Below are positions 1 through 7,944 of a stretch of DNA of 32,147 nt, piece by piece. Source of the DNA: CALWZE01 sp964645785 (GTDB taxonomy: Bacteria > Bacillota > Clostridia > Oscillospirales > Ruminococcaceae); contig CAZYAV010000029.1 of assembly GCA_964645785.1 (NCBI GenBank), positions 1 through 32,147 of the forward strand, written 5' to 3'. The notes beneath the pieces are model-generated. The model saw only the letters and a program-made list of their open reading frames with translations. It was not told the origin of the DNA and ran no database searches. Both the position numbers and the translations under genes were made by a program. Positions within the stretch are counted from its first letter, which is position 1; every line of letters starts with the position of its first letter.

Positions 1-456
1 CAGCTCAAAGTGGCCCTCCCAGCCCTCGTACCAGAAGCCGTCGCCGTAGCAGCTGTCCCGCGCAAAGTCGACATAGAACCAGTCCCGGTAGGGGGAAGCC
101 TCCCGTTTCTCGCGCAGATCCCGGAACGCCCGGAAATCCCGGCCGACATGGTTGAACACCCCGTCCAGCAGCACGCGGATTCCGTTTTGGTGCAGCGCGT
201 CGCACACTGCCGCAAAGTCGTCGTTTGTGCCCAGCCGCCTGTCCAGCTCGCCGAAATTGGCGGTGTCGTAGCCGTGCGCGCTCGACTCGAACACCGGGTT
301 GAACAGGACGGTGTCCGCCCCCAGCCGCCGGATATGGCCGATCCAGTCGATCACCCGGCGGATGCGGGGCGCTGCCTCGCCGCCGGCCTCGGCCAGCGTT
401 TTCGGCGCGCCGCAGAAGCCGAGCGGATAAATCTGATAAATACAACTGCTGTCCAT
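1..456 (-). CDS. GH13 alpha-amylase-family glycosidase, N-terminal part (cut by window edge)
   Basis: Only the first 152 residues are present; the gene runs off the left edge. The family hydrolyses alpha-1,4/1,6-glucans or maltodextrins through a TIM barrel. The sequence shows the usual start of the barrel (YQIYPLGF at residues 7-14), the segment LGADTVLFNPVFESSAHGYD (45-64), and conserved region I, DGVFNHVG (98-105), with the Asp and Asn-His that line the active site. The catalytic Asp, Glu and Asp lie beyond the window. There is no signal peptide, so it is probably cytoplasmic and acts on imported dextrins. The start ATG at 456 has a GGAG box 6 bases upstream. The gene follows ackA in the same direction, but a terminator at 495-538 separates them. 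The exact substrate cannot be told from this part. Confidence 0.9.
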   Translation of the reverse strand, partial: MDSSCIYQIYPLGFCGAPKTLAEAGGEAAPRIRRVIDWIGHIRRLGADTVLFNPVFESSAHGYDTANFGELDRRLGTNDDFAAVCDALHQNGIRVLLDGVFNHVGRDFRAFRDLREKREASPYRDWFYVDFARDSCYGDGFWYEGWEGHFEL

Positions 457-494
457 GTCTGCTCCGTTGAAGTTTATTGTGGTGTATACCGTCT

Positions 495-538
495 GCAAAA
501 GCCAAAACAGCCCCGGCCGGAACGCATCCGGCCGGGGC
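495..538 (-). terminator. Intrinsic terminator of ackA
   Basis: An 11-bp perfect GC-rich stem (510-520 with 528-538, loop of 7) is followed on the minus strand by a U-rich tail of two T-runs. It lies 72 bases past the ackA stop and before the GH13 start. Confidence 0.85.
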
Positions 539-610
539 GTATTCTGCGCGTGACCGCCGCCGCATCCCCGCGCGGCCGCCGCGCAGGGCGGAACCGGTTT
601 ATTCAGTTGC

Positions 611-1810
611 TCAGCGGGAGATAACCTCGACCGTGTCGCGCGCAATCATGATCTCCTCGTTGGTCGGCAGCACCATCGCGACGACCTTGCTGTCCGGCCT
701 GGAGAACACCGCCTCCTTGCGGGATGCGGCCTCGTTGAGGGCGCTGTCGATCGAAAGACCCATGTACTCCATCCCGCTGCAAACCTCGGCGCGGACCTCG
801 GTGTCGTTCTCGCCGATGCCGCCGGTGAACAGAACGGCATCCACGCCGCCCATCTCGGCCGCGTAGCCGCCGACAAACCGCTTGATCTGGTGCACCAGAA
901 TGTCCAGCGCAAGCTTTGCGCGCTCGTTGCCCTCGTCCGCCGCCTTGTGCAGGTCGCGGCAGTCGCTCGAGACGCCACTCACCCCTAGGAAGCCGGACCT
1001 TTTGTTGAGCAGGTTGCTCATCTCGTCGGGCGTCATGTTCTCCTTGTTGGCGATATAGGTCACAACCGACGGGTCGATGCCGCCGCTGCGGGTGCCCATG
1101 ATGAAGCCGTCCAGCGGGGTCAGACCCATCGTCGTGTCAAAGCACTTGCCGTCCCTGACCGCCGTAATCGAGCTGCCGTTGCCGAGGTGGCAGACGATGA
1201 TCTTCGTCCCCTCGGGGTTTTTGCCGGTAATCTCGAAATACCGCTTGCTCACATAGCGGTGGCTGGTTCCGTGGAAGCCGTAGCGGCGCACCGAATATTT
1301 TTCGTAATACTCATAGGGAACCGGGAAAATGTAGCTTTTGGGGGGCATGGTCTGGTGGAAGGAGGTGTCGAACACCGCAACCATCGGGGTGCCCTCGCCG
1401 AACACCTCGCGGCAGGCGCGCATCGCGATTGCCTGGGGCGGGTTGTGCAGCGGGCCGAGCTCCTTGAGCGACATGACCGTGTCGATGACCTCGTCGGTCA
1501 CGAGGGTCGCCTCCTTGTATATCTCGCTGCCGTGCAGCACCCGGTGGCCGACCGCCGAAATCTCGCTGACATTGTCAATCACCTTGCCCTCGCCCTTGGT
1601 GAGCATGTCCACAACCGCCATGAACGCCTCTTTGTGGGTCGGGAAGGGCATCTCCTTTTCAATCGACACGCCGCCGGTGACCTTGTGCCCGATCAGGCCG
1701 TCGATGCCGATGCGCTCGCAGTTGCCCTTGGCGATGCACTGCTCGGTGTCCATGTCGATCAACTGATACTTCAGGCTGCTGCTGCCCGCGTTGATAACCA
1801 GTACCTTCAT
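611..1810 (-). CDS. ackA: Acetate kinase
   Basis: Converts acetyl phosphate and ADP to acetate and ATP, the substrate-level phosphorylation step of fermentation, in the cytoplasm. The 399 residues match the usual family length. Visible motifs of the ASKHA kinase fold are NAGSSSLKYQL at the N-terminus, HRVLHGSE, GFHGTSHRYVSKR, CHLGNGSS, GLTPLDGFIMGTRSG and FTGGIGEND. The start ATG at 1810 has an AGGAAA-type ribosome site and begins the canonical MKVLVINAGSS; an in-frame upstream extension has no family similarity and crosses the promoter. The gene is monocistronic, with its own promoter and terminator. No phosphotransacetylase gene is visible next to it. It is divergent from tmcAL, which uses the acetate it produces. 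Confidence 0.98.
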   Translation of the reverse strand: MKVLVINAGSSSLKYQLIDMDTEQCIAKGNCERIGIDGLIGHKVTGGVSIEKEMPFPTHKEAFMAVVDMLTKGEGKVIDNVSEISAVGHRVLHGSEIYKEATLVTDEVIDTVMSLKELGPLHNPPQAIAMRACREVFGEGTPMVAVFDTSFHQTMPPKSYIFPVPYEYYEKYSVRRYGFHGTSHRYVSKRYFEITGKNPEGTKIIVCHLGNGSSITAVRDGKCFDTTMGLTPLDGFIMGTRSGGIDPSVVTYIANKENMTPDEMSNLLNKRSGFLGVSGVSSDCRDLHKAADEGNERAKLALDILVHQIKRFVGGYAAEMGGVDAVLFTGGIGENDTEVRAEVCSGMEYMGLSIDSALNEAASRKEAVFSRPDSKVVAMVLPTNEEIMIARDTVEVISR

Positions 1811-1880
1811 TTTTTCCTGTTTCCTTTCCATCGGATGGATTCGCAAAAGACAGTTTACAGATTTGCGTCTTAACTGTATT

Positions 1881-1909
1881 ATTATATAAAAGAACAGGGT
1901 TGATTTCAA
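1881..1909 (-). promoter_or_regulatory. Sigma-A promoter of ackA
   Basis: On the minus strand there is a TTGAAA -35 box (1904-1909) and a perfect TATAAT -10 box (1881-1886) with a 17-base spacer. This predicts a leader of about 65 nt. It is one of the best promoter matches in the window, fitting a highly expressed fermentation gene. Confidence 0.85.
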
Positions 1910-2015
1910 GGCTGTTTTGGGCTTGTTCGGCCGGTTTCGCCCGATTTTGGGCAAAAAGCCCCTGTTCGCGCCGCCGGTTTCAGCCGGACGGGCGCAGAAA
2001 GGGGAGCGTATCGCC

Positions 2016-3257
2016 GTGTATACCGCCGGCATTATCGCCGAATACAACCCGCTGCACAACGGGCACCTGCATCACATCGCCGAGACGCGGCGCGCGGGCG
2101 CAACCCACATCGTCGCCGTGCTGTCCGGCAATTTCGTGCAGCGCGCCGAGCCCGCCTGCATGGATAAGTTCACCCGCGCGCGGCTGGCCTGCGCGGCCGG
2201 TGCGGATCTCGTCGTTGAGCTGCCGCTTGTCTGGGCGACCGGCGTGAGCGAGCGGTTTGCGCTGGGCGGGGTGCGGCTGCTGGGGGCGATGGGCTGCGTC
2301 GACGCGCTCTCGTTCGGCAGCGAATGCGCGGACATCGGCGCGCTGCGCATGGCGGCGCGGGCGGTGGAGGATCCGCGCACTGTCGAGCGGACGGCGCGGC
2401 TGTGCGAGGCCGGCCTTGCCTATCCCGCGGCGCGGGCGCGCGCCGTGCGCGAGCTGTTCGGGCAGCAGGCCGCCGCGCCGCTCGGGCGGCCGAACGATCT
2501 GCTCGCGGTCGATTACCTCAAGGCGATCGACCGCACCGGCTGCGCGCTGCGGCCGCTGGTCATCCCCCGTGCGGGGACGGCGCACGACGCGCAGCAGCCC
2601 TGCGGCGGCTTTGCAAGCGCGGGCTGTCTCCGCGCGCGGCTGCGCGCATCCGGCAAGGCAGAGGACGCGGCGCTCGCCGCCGTCGCCCCCTACCTGCCCC
2701 CGTATACGCTGGACGCGCTGCGCTGTGCACTGGCAGCGGGGCGGCTGAGCGGCGGCCTGGAGGCGCTGGAGCAGCTGATTCTCTATGCGCTGCGGACAAC
2801 CGGCGCAGACGCGCTTGAGCGGGTGCCGGGCTGCGCTGCCGGGCTCGGGCGGCGGCTCTTTGCCGCCGCGGGGGAGAGCGCCGGCCTCGACGAGCTGTTT
2901 GCGCGCGCCAAGACCCGGCGGTACACCATGTCCCGTGTGCGCCGGGCGGCGCTGCACGCGGTGCTCGGCGTCCGGGAGCCGGTTTATGCGAACGACCCGC
3001 CCTATCTGCGCATCCTCGCCATCGGCGCGGGCGGCGCGGCGCTTTTGCGCCAGATCAAGCGGCGAGGGACGCTGCCGGTCTCCCACAGCCTCGCGCGGCT
3101 GGAGGCGCGCGGCGGCGCCTGCGCGCGCACGGCGCAGCTGGAGGCCGCCGCGGGCGAGCTGTACGCCATGAGCCTGCCCAACCCGCCGCCGCGCGGCGCG
3201 GAATACACCAACAGGCTGTTCCGAACGGACAGCAGCACAAGCAAGGAGCATCCATGA
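2016..3257 (+). CDS. tmcAL: tRNA(Met) cytidine acetate ligase (TmcAL/YlbM)
   Basis: Family role: activates acetate with ATP to acetyl-AMP and transfers acetyl to C34 of elongator tRNA-Met, giving ac4C34. The 413 residues show the nucleotidyltransferase signature near the N-terminus, AGIIAEYNPLHNGHLHHI with the HxGH element, then VAVLSGNFVQRAEPA and SFGSECADI. The C-terminal half has the expected family segment around SRVRRAALHAVLG. I chose the GTG start at 2016 because AGGGGAG lies 9 bases upstream and the protein then begins next to the conserved VYTAGIIAEYNP. An in-frame extension back to 1917 would overlap the ackA promoter region. It is the first gene of a tightly coupled set, and its stop overlaps the tsaE start as ATGA. 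No clear plus-strand promoter was seen upstream. Confidence 0.93.
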   Translation: MYTAGIIAEYNPLHNGHLHHIAETRRAGATHIVAVLSGNFVQRAEPACMDKFTRARLACAAGADLVVELPLVWATGVSERFALGGVRLLGAMGCVDALSFGSECADIGALRMAARAVEDPRTVERTARLCEAGLAYPAARARAVRELFGQQAAAPLGRPNDLLAVDYLKAIDRTGCALRPLVIPRAGTAHDAQQPCGGFASAGCLRARLRASGKAEDAALAAVAPYLPPYTLDALRCALAAGRLSGGLEALEQLILYALRTTGADALERVPGCAAGLGRRLFAAAGESAGLDELFARAKTRRYTMSRVRRAALHAVLGVREPVYANDPPYLRILAIGAGGAALLRQIKRRGTLPVSHSLARLEARGGACARTAQLEAAAGELYAMSLPNPPPRGAEYTNRLFRTDSSTSKEHP

Positions 3258-3685
3258 CAGAGCAATTGATTACAAACAGCGAAGCGGAAACCGAGGCGTA
3301 CGGCCGCGCGTTTGCCGAACGGCTGCGCGCGGGGGACGTCGTGGCGCTGTACGGCGGGCTGGGCGCGGGCAAAACCGCGTTTGTGCGGGGGGCGCTGCGC
3401 GCGCTCGGCTACACCGAGGTGGTGAACAGCCCCACCTTCGCCATCGTCAACGAATACCGCGGCGGGCGGCTGGACGCGGCGCATTTTGACATGTACCGCA
3501 TCGAGAACGAGGACGCGCTGTATTCCACCGGCTTTTACGACTATCTCGACGGGCGGTTTGCCCTGTTTATCGAATGGAGCGAGAACATCCCCTGGGCGAT
3601 GGACGGGCGGGAAATCGCCGTGCGCATCGAGGGCAGCGCGGACGAGCCGCGCCGGATTACCGTGACGGAGGGCGGCGCGGAATGA
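3254..3685 (+). CDS. tsaE: tRNA N6-threonylcarbamoyladenosine biosynthesis ATPase TsaE
   Basis: The ATPase partner of TsaB and TsaD in making t6A37 on ANN-decoding tRNAs. The protein has 143 residues, normal for the family. A Walker A motif GGLGAGKTAFVRG is followed by the family hallmark NSPTFAIVNEY, then HFDMYRIE and FIEWSENI (the conserved Glu-Trp region near the nucleotide). The start overlaps the tmcAL stop by 4 bp and its own stop overlaps tsaB by 4 bp, so translation is probably coupled. tsaE next to tsaB is a common bacterial pairing; tsaD and tsaC are not in the window. Confidence 0.96.
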   Translation: MTEQLITNSEAETEAYGRAFAERLRAGDVVALYGGLGAGKTAFVRGALRALGYTEVVNSPTFAIVNEYRGGRLDAAHFDMYRIENEDALYSTGFYDYLDGRFALFIEWSENIPWAMDGREIAVRIEGSADEPRRITVTEGGAE

Positions 3686-4386
3686 TTATTTTTGCCGTTG
3701 ATTCCTCCTCCTGCTCCGGCTCGGCGGCCGTCTGGCGGGACGGGCGGATCCTGGCCGAAAGCTACTGCGACGTCGGCCTCACCCACTCCGAGACCCTGCT
3801 GCCGCTGTGCGACGAGACCTTCCGGCGCGCGGGCGTCCGCCCCGACGAGGTGTCGCTTTACGCGGTCACCAGCGGCCCGGGCAGCTTCACCGGGCTGCGC
3901 ATCGGGATGGGCATTGTCAAGGGAATGGCGTTTGCGCGGGATACCCGGTGCGCCGCCGTGCCGACCCTGGAGGCGCTCGCCTGGAATTTCTGCCCGGGCG
4001 ACCGGGTAGTCGTGCCGCTGCTGGACGCGCGCCGGGGGCGGGTATACGCCGCGGCGTACAACTGCGCGGGCGGCACGCCGGTTCCCCTGTTTGAAAACGA
4101 GGTGCTGCCCTATGGCGAGCTGGCCGCGCGGCTGGCGGGGCGGCGCGCGGTTCTGGTTGGCGACGGGGCGCCGCTGTGCTATAATGAACTGGCCGGCACG
4201 GGGGATTTTGTGCTGGCGGGGACGGGCAGCCTCTTCGTGCGTGCGGCCAATGTCGCGGCTGCGGCAAAGGCGCGGTTCGACCGCGGGCTCACCTGCGGCT
4301 GCGACGAGCTCGCGCCCGAATATATCCAACTGCCGCAGGCCGAGCGGGAGCGGCTTGCGCGGGAAAACAGGGAGGAAAAGCAATGA
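3682..4386 (+). CDS. tsaB: tRNA t6A37 biosynthesis protein TsaB
   Basis: An ASKHA-fold scaffold protein that dimerises with TsaD in the threonylcarbamoyl transferase complex. The 234 residues match the family. Diagnostic segments are MIIFAVDSSSCSGSAAVW at the start, THSETLLP, and VTSGPGSFTGLRIGMGIVKG, followed by PTLEALAWN. The ATG at 3682 is part of an ATGA overlap with tsaE, and the stop is in an ATGA overlap with rpiB. Longer in-frame extensions into tsaE are not needed. It acts in the cytoplasm with TsaE. Confidence 0.96.
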   Translation: MIIFAVDSSSCSGSAAVWRDGRILAESYCDVGLTHSETLLPLCDETFRRAGVRPDEVSLYAVTSGPGSFTGLRIGMGIVKGMAFARDTRCAAVPTLEALAWNFCPGDRVVVPLLDARRGRVYAAAYNCAGGTPVPLFENEVLPYGELAARLAGRRAVLVGDGAPLCYNELAGTGDFVLAGTGSLFVRAANVAAAAKARFDRGLTCGCDELAPEYIQLPQAERERLARENREEKQ

Positions 4387-4820
4387 TTGCGCTTGGAAGC
4401 GATCACGGCGGCTTTGCGCTGAAACAGGAAATTATGCACCACCTCGAGCAGGCGGGGGTGGATTTTAAGGATTACGGCACCTACACCGCGGATTCCTGCG
4501 ATTACCCCGATTACGCCGAGGCGGTCTGCGCGGCGATCAACGCGGGCGAAGCGCAGTTCGGTATCTTGATCTGCGGCACCGGCATCGGTATCTCGATGGC
4601 GGCGAACAAGATTCACGGCATCCGCGCCGCGCTGTGCGGGGACTATTTCAGCGCAAAATACACCCGCAAACACAACGACGCAAACGTCCTGTGCCTCGGC
4701 GGGCGGACAATCGGCGGCGGGCTTGCGTGCGAGCTGGTCGACGTTTTTCTCGCCACCGAATTTGAGGGCGGGCGGCACCAGCGCCGGGTGGATAAGATCA
4801 TGGCGCTCGAGTCCAAATAA
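4383..4820 (+). CDS. rpiB: Ribose-5-phosphate isomerase B (RpiB/LacAB family)
   Basis: Interconverts ribose 5-phosphate and ribulose 5-phosphate in the pentose phosphate pathway; relatives act on allose or galactose 6-phosphate. The 145 residues match the family. The N-terminus reads MIALGSDHGGFALK, the catalytic Cys64 sits in ILICGTGIGISMAANK, and the C-terminal part has HNDANVLCLGGR. The ATG at 4383 overlaps the tsaB stop by 4 bp, placing the gene in the tmcAL-tsaE-tsaB transcript. RpiB links the operon to nucleotide supply but has no direct tie to t6A synthesis. Confidence 0.96.
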   Translation: MIALGSDHGGFALKQEIMHHLEQAGVDFKDYGTYTADSCDYPDYAEAVCAAINAGEAQFGILICGTGIGISMAANKIHGIRAALCGDYFSAKYTRKHNDANVLCLGGRTIGGGLACELVDVFLATEFEGGRHQRRVDKIMALESK

Positions 4821-4834
4821 CCGGGTGGGGCACT

Positions 4835-5152
4835 ATGGGACGTTTGAACGGAAGGCCGGCGCGGGAACGTGCGGCGCTTGTTTTGAAAATCGCGGCGGCG
4901 GGCTTGCTGGCTCTGGCCGTGGCCGCCGGCTGCGCGGCGTTGATTGTGCTGTTTATCCGCACGGGATTTTTGCCCGGCGGGGTACGCTTCGCGGTCATCG
5001 CGCTGTGCGTGCTGCTGATTGTGGCGGACTTTTTCATCCTGCGCGGCTGGACTGTCGTCCGGCTGGCGGGCGGCGCACCCCCTGCGGAGCCGGAAAGCAC
5101 GGCGGGCTCAAAGGACACGGCGGAGCCGGAGAATCCCGCGCAGCCGCAATAA
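4835..5152 (+). CDS. Small two-helix membrane protein of unknown function
   Basis: I do not recognise a family. The 105 residues begin with a short basic cytoplasmic stretch (MGRLNGRPARER). A hydrophobic helix follows at about residues 17-42 and a second at about 50-70, ending in ILRGW. The last ~30 residues are a hydrophilic tail rich in Pro, Glu, Ala and Ser. By the positive-inside rule both ends are probably cytoplasmic. The gene starts 14 bases after rpiB with a GGTGGGG ribosome site and lies in the same operon, before the GNAT gene. The topology is a reading of the sequence; no role is proposed. Confidence 0.75.
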   Translation: MGRLNGRPARERAALVLKIAAAGLLALAVAAGCAALIVLFIRTGFLPGGVRFAVIALCVLLIVADFFILRGWTVVRLAGGAPPAEPESTAGSKDTAEPENPAQPQ

Positions 5153-5187
5153 TCCGGGCGGCTGCGCCGCCCGAAAGGGGAACGAGT

Positions 5188-5709
5188 ATGGAAATCCGAC
5201 CGGCGGTTGGGGCTGATCTCAGCCGCATTCTTGAAATTTACGCCCACGCCCGCGCGTTTATGGCGGCGCACGGCAACCCCAACCAGTGGGGGCCGACCGG
5301 CTGGCCGCCCGAGACGCTCATTCGCACGGACATCGCGGCGGGCAAAAGCTTTGTGTGCGCCGAAAATGGCCGAATCGTCGGGGTATTTTTCTTTGCGCAG
5401 GGGCGGGACGTTGAGCCGACCTATCGGGAAATTTCCGGCGGCGGGTGGCTGGACGGCAGCCCCTACGGCGTCGTCCACCGGCTTGCGTCGGACGGCAGCG
5501 CCCGCGGCACGGGGCAGTTCTGCATCGACTGGGCGTATCGCCGGTGCGGCCACCTGCGCATGGACACCCACGGGGACAACACGGTCATGCAGAACCTGCT
5601 GCAAAAATGCGACTTTGTGCGGTGCGGAATCATCCATGTCCTCGAGGACGACGATCCCCGCATTGCCTATGAAAAATCCGCCGCAGCAAAGGCCGCCGGC
5701 CGGACGTGA
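5188..5709 (+). CDS. GNAT-family N-acetyltransferase
   Basis: A probable acetyl-CoA-dependent N-acyltransferase of unknown substrate. The 173 residues follow the GNAT plan. The N-terminal strand and helix read MEIRPAVGADLSRILEIYAH, then comes IVGVFFFAQG. The acetyl-CoA loop region is VHRLASDGSARGTGQFCIDW, and the C-terminal strand-turn reads LRMDTHGDNTVMQNLLQK followed by CDFVRCGIIHV, typical of small-molecule GNATs. The ATG at 5188 has AAAGGGG 7 bases upstream; longer frames reach back into rpiB and are rejected. It is the last gene of the plus operon, followed by a terminator at 5818-5848. Confidence 0.88.
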   Translation: MEIRPAVGADLSRILEIYAHARAFMAAHGNPNQWGPTGWPPETLIRTDIAAGKSFVCAENGRIVGVFFFAQGRDVEPTYREISGGGWLDGSPYGVVHRLASDGSARGTGQFCIDWAYRRCGHLRMDTHGDNTVMQNLLQKCDFVRCGIIHVLEDDDPRIAYEKSAAAKAAGRT

Positions 5710-5817
5710 GCTGCCCGCAAGCCGCCCCGCGCGGCGCGCGGCGCGCAGGTCGGGTTCTGCCCATAAAAAACGGCGCGCGGCACAAAGCCGCGGCGCCGGA
5801 TAGCAAGAGGTCATGAG

Positions 5818-5848
5818 AAAGCCCTGCCGCTTTGCGGGGCTTTTTTTG
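5818..5848 (+). terminator. Intrinsic terminator of the tmcAL-GNAT operon
   Basis: A stem of 8 bp (5820-5827 with 5834-5841, one G-U pair, loop of 6) is followed by seven Ts. It lies about 110 bases past the GNAT stop. A second inverted repeat without a T-run sits just before it at about 5770-5800. Confidence 0.9.
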
Positions 5849-5957
5849 TTGCGTTGATTGATGCGCCTTTCCCAAATTACCGGCTTCAGGAACGGGCAAC
5901 GATGCGGTTAGCGCTGCGCAGGCCTTCCTCTTTCACCGCCCCTTTGATGCGCTGCCG

Positions 5958-6512
5958 TTAAGTGAAGGAATGGGCAATCTCGTCTATGCGGTTTTCTATG
6001 AGGTAGCGGCTCATATCGCGATTTTCCGGCCAGCCCCTCGTTTGAAAAACAGCCTTGCTTGCATCAAACCCGAACCCGAACATTTTGTCCGCCTTTGCCG
6101 GGTCGCGCCGTTGCTTAACTTCCGACAGAAATTGAGCCATCTCCCCGTTGGTGAAGGCAAGCATGATCGTATCCCATTTTGTGCTGTTTGCCCCTGCATG
6201 CTGAACGTCATCAGAATGCTTTGCGTATATCCCGACCAGAACATACCAATTTGCGTTTTGCTGAACCGGGAATCGGTTGAACCACAGATAAAAGGGAAAG
6301 CCGGAATCCGCCTTGTCGTTGTAATAGGTTCTGGACATCTTGACCTGAACGGTGCTGGTTTTATTGTAGCCGTGGTCATAGCGGTACAACAACAGGTCAA
6401 TCCCCTTTTCCTGCGCCGAAGCAGGGATAAAAACGGACGTACCTTTTATGTTTTTTGACAGATAATCCGCAACGGCAAATTCCCCGTACTGCATTGTAAA
6501 AATCGGCTGCAT
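5958..6512 (-). CDS. Orphan protein with PD-(D/E)XK nuclease-like pattern
   Basis: A 184-residue protein I cannot assign to a named family. Residues around 35-60 read ASAQEKGIDLLLYRYD and then STVQVKMSRTYY. That is the Glu, GID-hydrophobic and Q-x-K spacing of PD-(D/E)XK nuclease-like folds such as restriction-type or DUF4365-like proteins. Aromatic-rich strands (FPFYLWFNRFP, NWYVLVGIYAKH) follow, with a helical C-terminus. The ATG at 6512 has a good GAGGTGA ribosome site. The gene is close to 48 % G+C in the lines counted, against about 65-70 % for neighbours, and stands alone with no methylase or partner. This suggests horizontal gain, perhaps as a remnant of a defence locus. Nuclease activity is inference only. 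Confidence 0.7.
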   Translation of the reverse strand: MQPIFTMQYGEFAVADYLSKNIKGTSVFIPASAQEKGIDLLLYRYDHGYNKTSTVQVKMSRTYYNDKADSGFPFYLWFNRFPVQQNANWYVLVGIYAKHSDDVQHAGANSTKWDTIMLAFTNGEMAQFLSEVKQRRDPAKADKMFGFGFDASKAVFQTRGWPENRDMSRYLIENRIDEIAHSFT

Positions 6513-6999
6513 GTTGTTCACCTCAACGCGGGGTTTCGTTTGTGCCAGCAATCGCATGGCGGGCAAGCTTATCCCAGGCAGGGCGGCTTCGGCTGTGTAT
6601 TGCGCTATGGTTTTGCCGCGGCTGTCCATACGATACCGGCAATCAAAGCCTGGCTTGGCGCGCCGCTGCCCGTGCGGCGAAAACAGGGAAGCCCGCTGCA
6701 TACCGAAGCAATCCGCCTTTGGCAGAGCGAACCCGATACCGGAGCCCTGGGGCACGGCTTGCAGATGCCGCACATGCCGCAAAACGGGCGCCGCCGTGCG
6801 ACACCGATGGGCAAAATCAGACAGCAAAAGCGCCGGCTCAAGATCGCGAAGCCGGCGCTCTTTTTCACCGTAAGTTCCGGCGCAGGCCGGGGGCTTGCTC
6901 GGGGCGGCTCCGGCGCGGCGCAGATTCCGGCATGGCGCAGGCCGCGGTCGGCGCCGTATGTAAACCCAGCTCCCGGGCGAACGGCCGGGCGGCAACCGC
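6513..6999. other. Non-coding stretch between orphan gene and rfbD
   Basis: About 490 bases with overlapping open frames on both strands, none with a ribosome site or recognisable protein. The only clear element is the hairpin at 6829-6865. The half nearest the orphan gene has intermediate base composition and may be part of the same acquired segment. Confidence 0.5.
6829..6866 (-). terminator. Terminator after the murT-gatD-GT-rfbD operon
   Basis: A 10-bp perfect stem (6829-6838 with 6850-6859, loop of 11) is flanked by CTTTTT on the plus side and by TTTT-rich sequence on the minus side, so it could work both ways. It is 140 bases past the rfbD stop and is the best candidate end for that minus-strand operon. 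Confidence 0.75.
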
Positions 7000-7881
7000 T
7001 CAAAGCTGCGCGTTTTCCATAAAGGTGCGCAGGGCGTCCTGCCAGCTGCGCATATGGTCGCCGCTGGTCAGCCGCAGCATCATGTTGTCCAGCGCCGAAT
7101 AGGCGGGGCGCTTCGCCGCGCTGGGGTATTCCGCCGTCGTGCAGGGAGTGACCTCGCACGCAATCCCCGCCAGCGAGACGATCTCCTTTGCAAAATCGTA
7201 CCAGGAGCAGACGCCGTTGTTTGTGCAGTGGTATACGCCGTAGCGGTTGCCCTGCGCAATTTCAAGCAGGTGGTGCGCGAGGTCGGCCGCGCTTGTCGGG
7301 TTGCCGAGCTGGTCGTTCACCACCGTTACCGCGCCGGTCTCCCGCGCCTTGCGGACAATCGCGCGCACAAAGTTGCTGCCGTTGTAACCGTACAGCCAGG
7401 CGGTGCGCACCACAAAATAGCGGCTGCAGCATTCCCGGATGAACCGCTCGCCCGCCAGTTTGGTCTTGCCGTAAACCGTGACCGGCGCGGGCTCGTCGTA
7501 TTCGCGGTAGGGCTCGGTATTGTCCCCGGCAAAGACATAATCGGTGGAGACGTGGACGAGCTTGGTCGCCGTCGATTCGCACACCTCTGCCAGGTTGCGA
7601 ATCGCCAGCGCGTTGGCCGCATATGCGGTATCCTGGTTGGTCTCGCACCCGTCGACGTTGGTGTACGCCGCGCAGTTGAACACAACGTCAAAGCTGCCGC
7701 CGTGCAGCGCCTCCTTCACCGCCCGCTTGTCGCTCAGGTCAAAGTCCTGCATGTCCACCCCGACAACCGTCGCGTTGTGGTAACATTTGGGGACAGGGCC
7801 TATCTCGGAACACCTCTGCGCAATCTGCTTTGTAAGCTCGGTGCCGAGCTGCCCCTTGCATCCTGTGATTAAAATCCTCAT
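7000..7881 (-). CDS. rfbD: dTDP-4-dehydrorhamnose reductase
   Basis: Reduces dTDP-4-dehydro-L-rhamnose to dTDP-L-rhamnose, the last step of activated rhamnose synthesis for wall glycans. It is a cytoplasmic NAD(P)H enzyme of the extended SDR fold. The 293 residues show the nucleotide-binding start MRILITGCKGQLGTEL, then FNCAAYTNVDGCE, VHVSTDYVFAGD, the catalytic Tyr-x3-Lys in VTVYGKTKLAGE, and VVRTAWLYG. The C-terminus KRPAYSALDN is also typical. A GGGAGGAG ribosome site precedes the ATG. It is the last gene of the envelope operon, 63 bases after the glycosyltransferase. The other dTDP-rhamnose genes (rfbA, rfbB, rfbC) are not in the window. Confidence 0.95.
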   Translation of the reverse strand: MRILITGCKGQLGTELTKQIAQRCSEIGPVPKCYHNATVVGVDMQDFDLSDKRAVKEALHGGSFDVVFNCAAYTNVDGCETNQDTAYAANALAIRNLAEVCESTATKLVHVSTDYVFAGDNTEPYREYDEPAPVTVYGKTKLAGERFIRECCSRYFVVRTAWLYGYNGSNFVRAIVRKARETGAVTVVNDQLGNPTSAADLAHHLLEIAQGNRYGVYHCTNNGVCSWYDFAKEIVSLAGIACEVTPCTTAEYPSAAKRPAYSALDNMMLRLTSGDHMRSWQDALRTFMENAQL

Positions 7882-7944
7882 TGCGTACTCCTCCCGCTGC
7901 GGCGCCCGGTTTTTTCCGGTTATTTTTAAGGGAACCGGCGCGGG

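Noticed and set aside
1917..2015. Longer N-terminus for tmcAL
   Set aside because: It has no family similarity, lacks a ribosome site and overlaps the ackA promoter; GTG 2016 has a good ribosome site.
6540..7102. Two overlapping plus-strand frames of about 160-186 residues between the orphan gene and rfbD
   Set aside because: They cross a terminator hairpin and the rfbD 3' end, lack ribosome sites, and resemble no protein.
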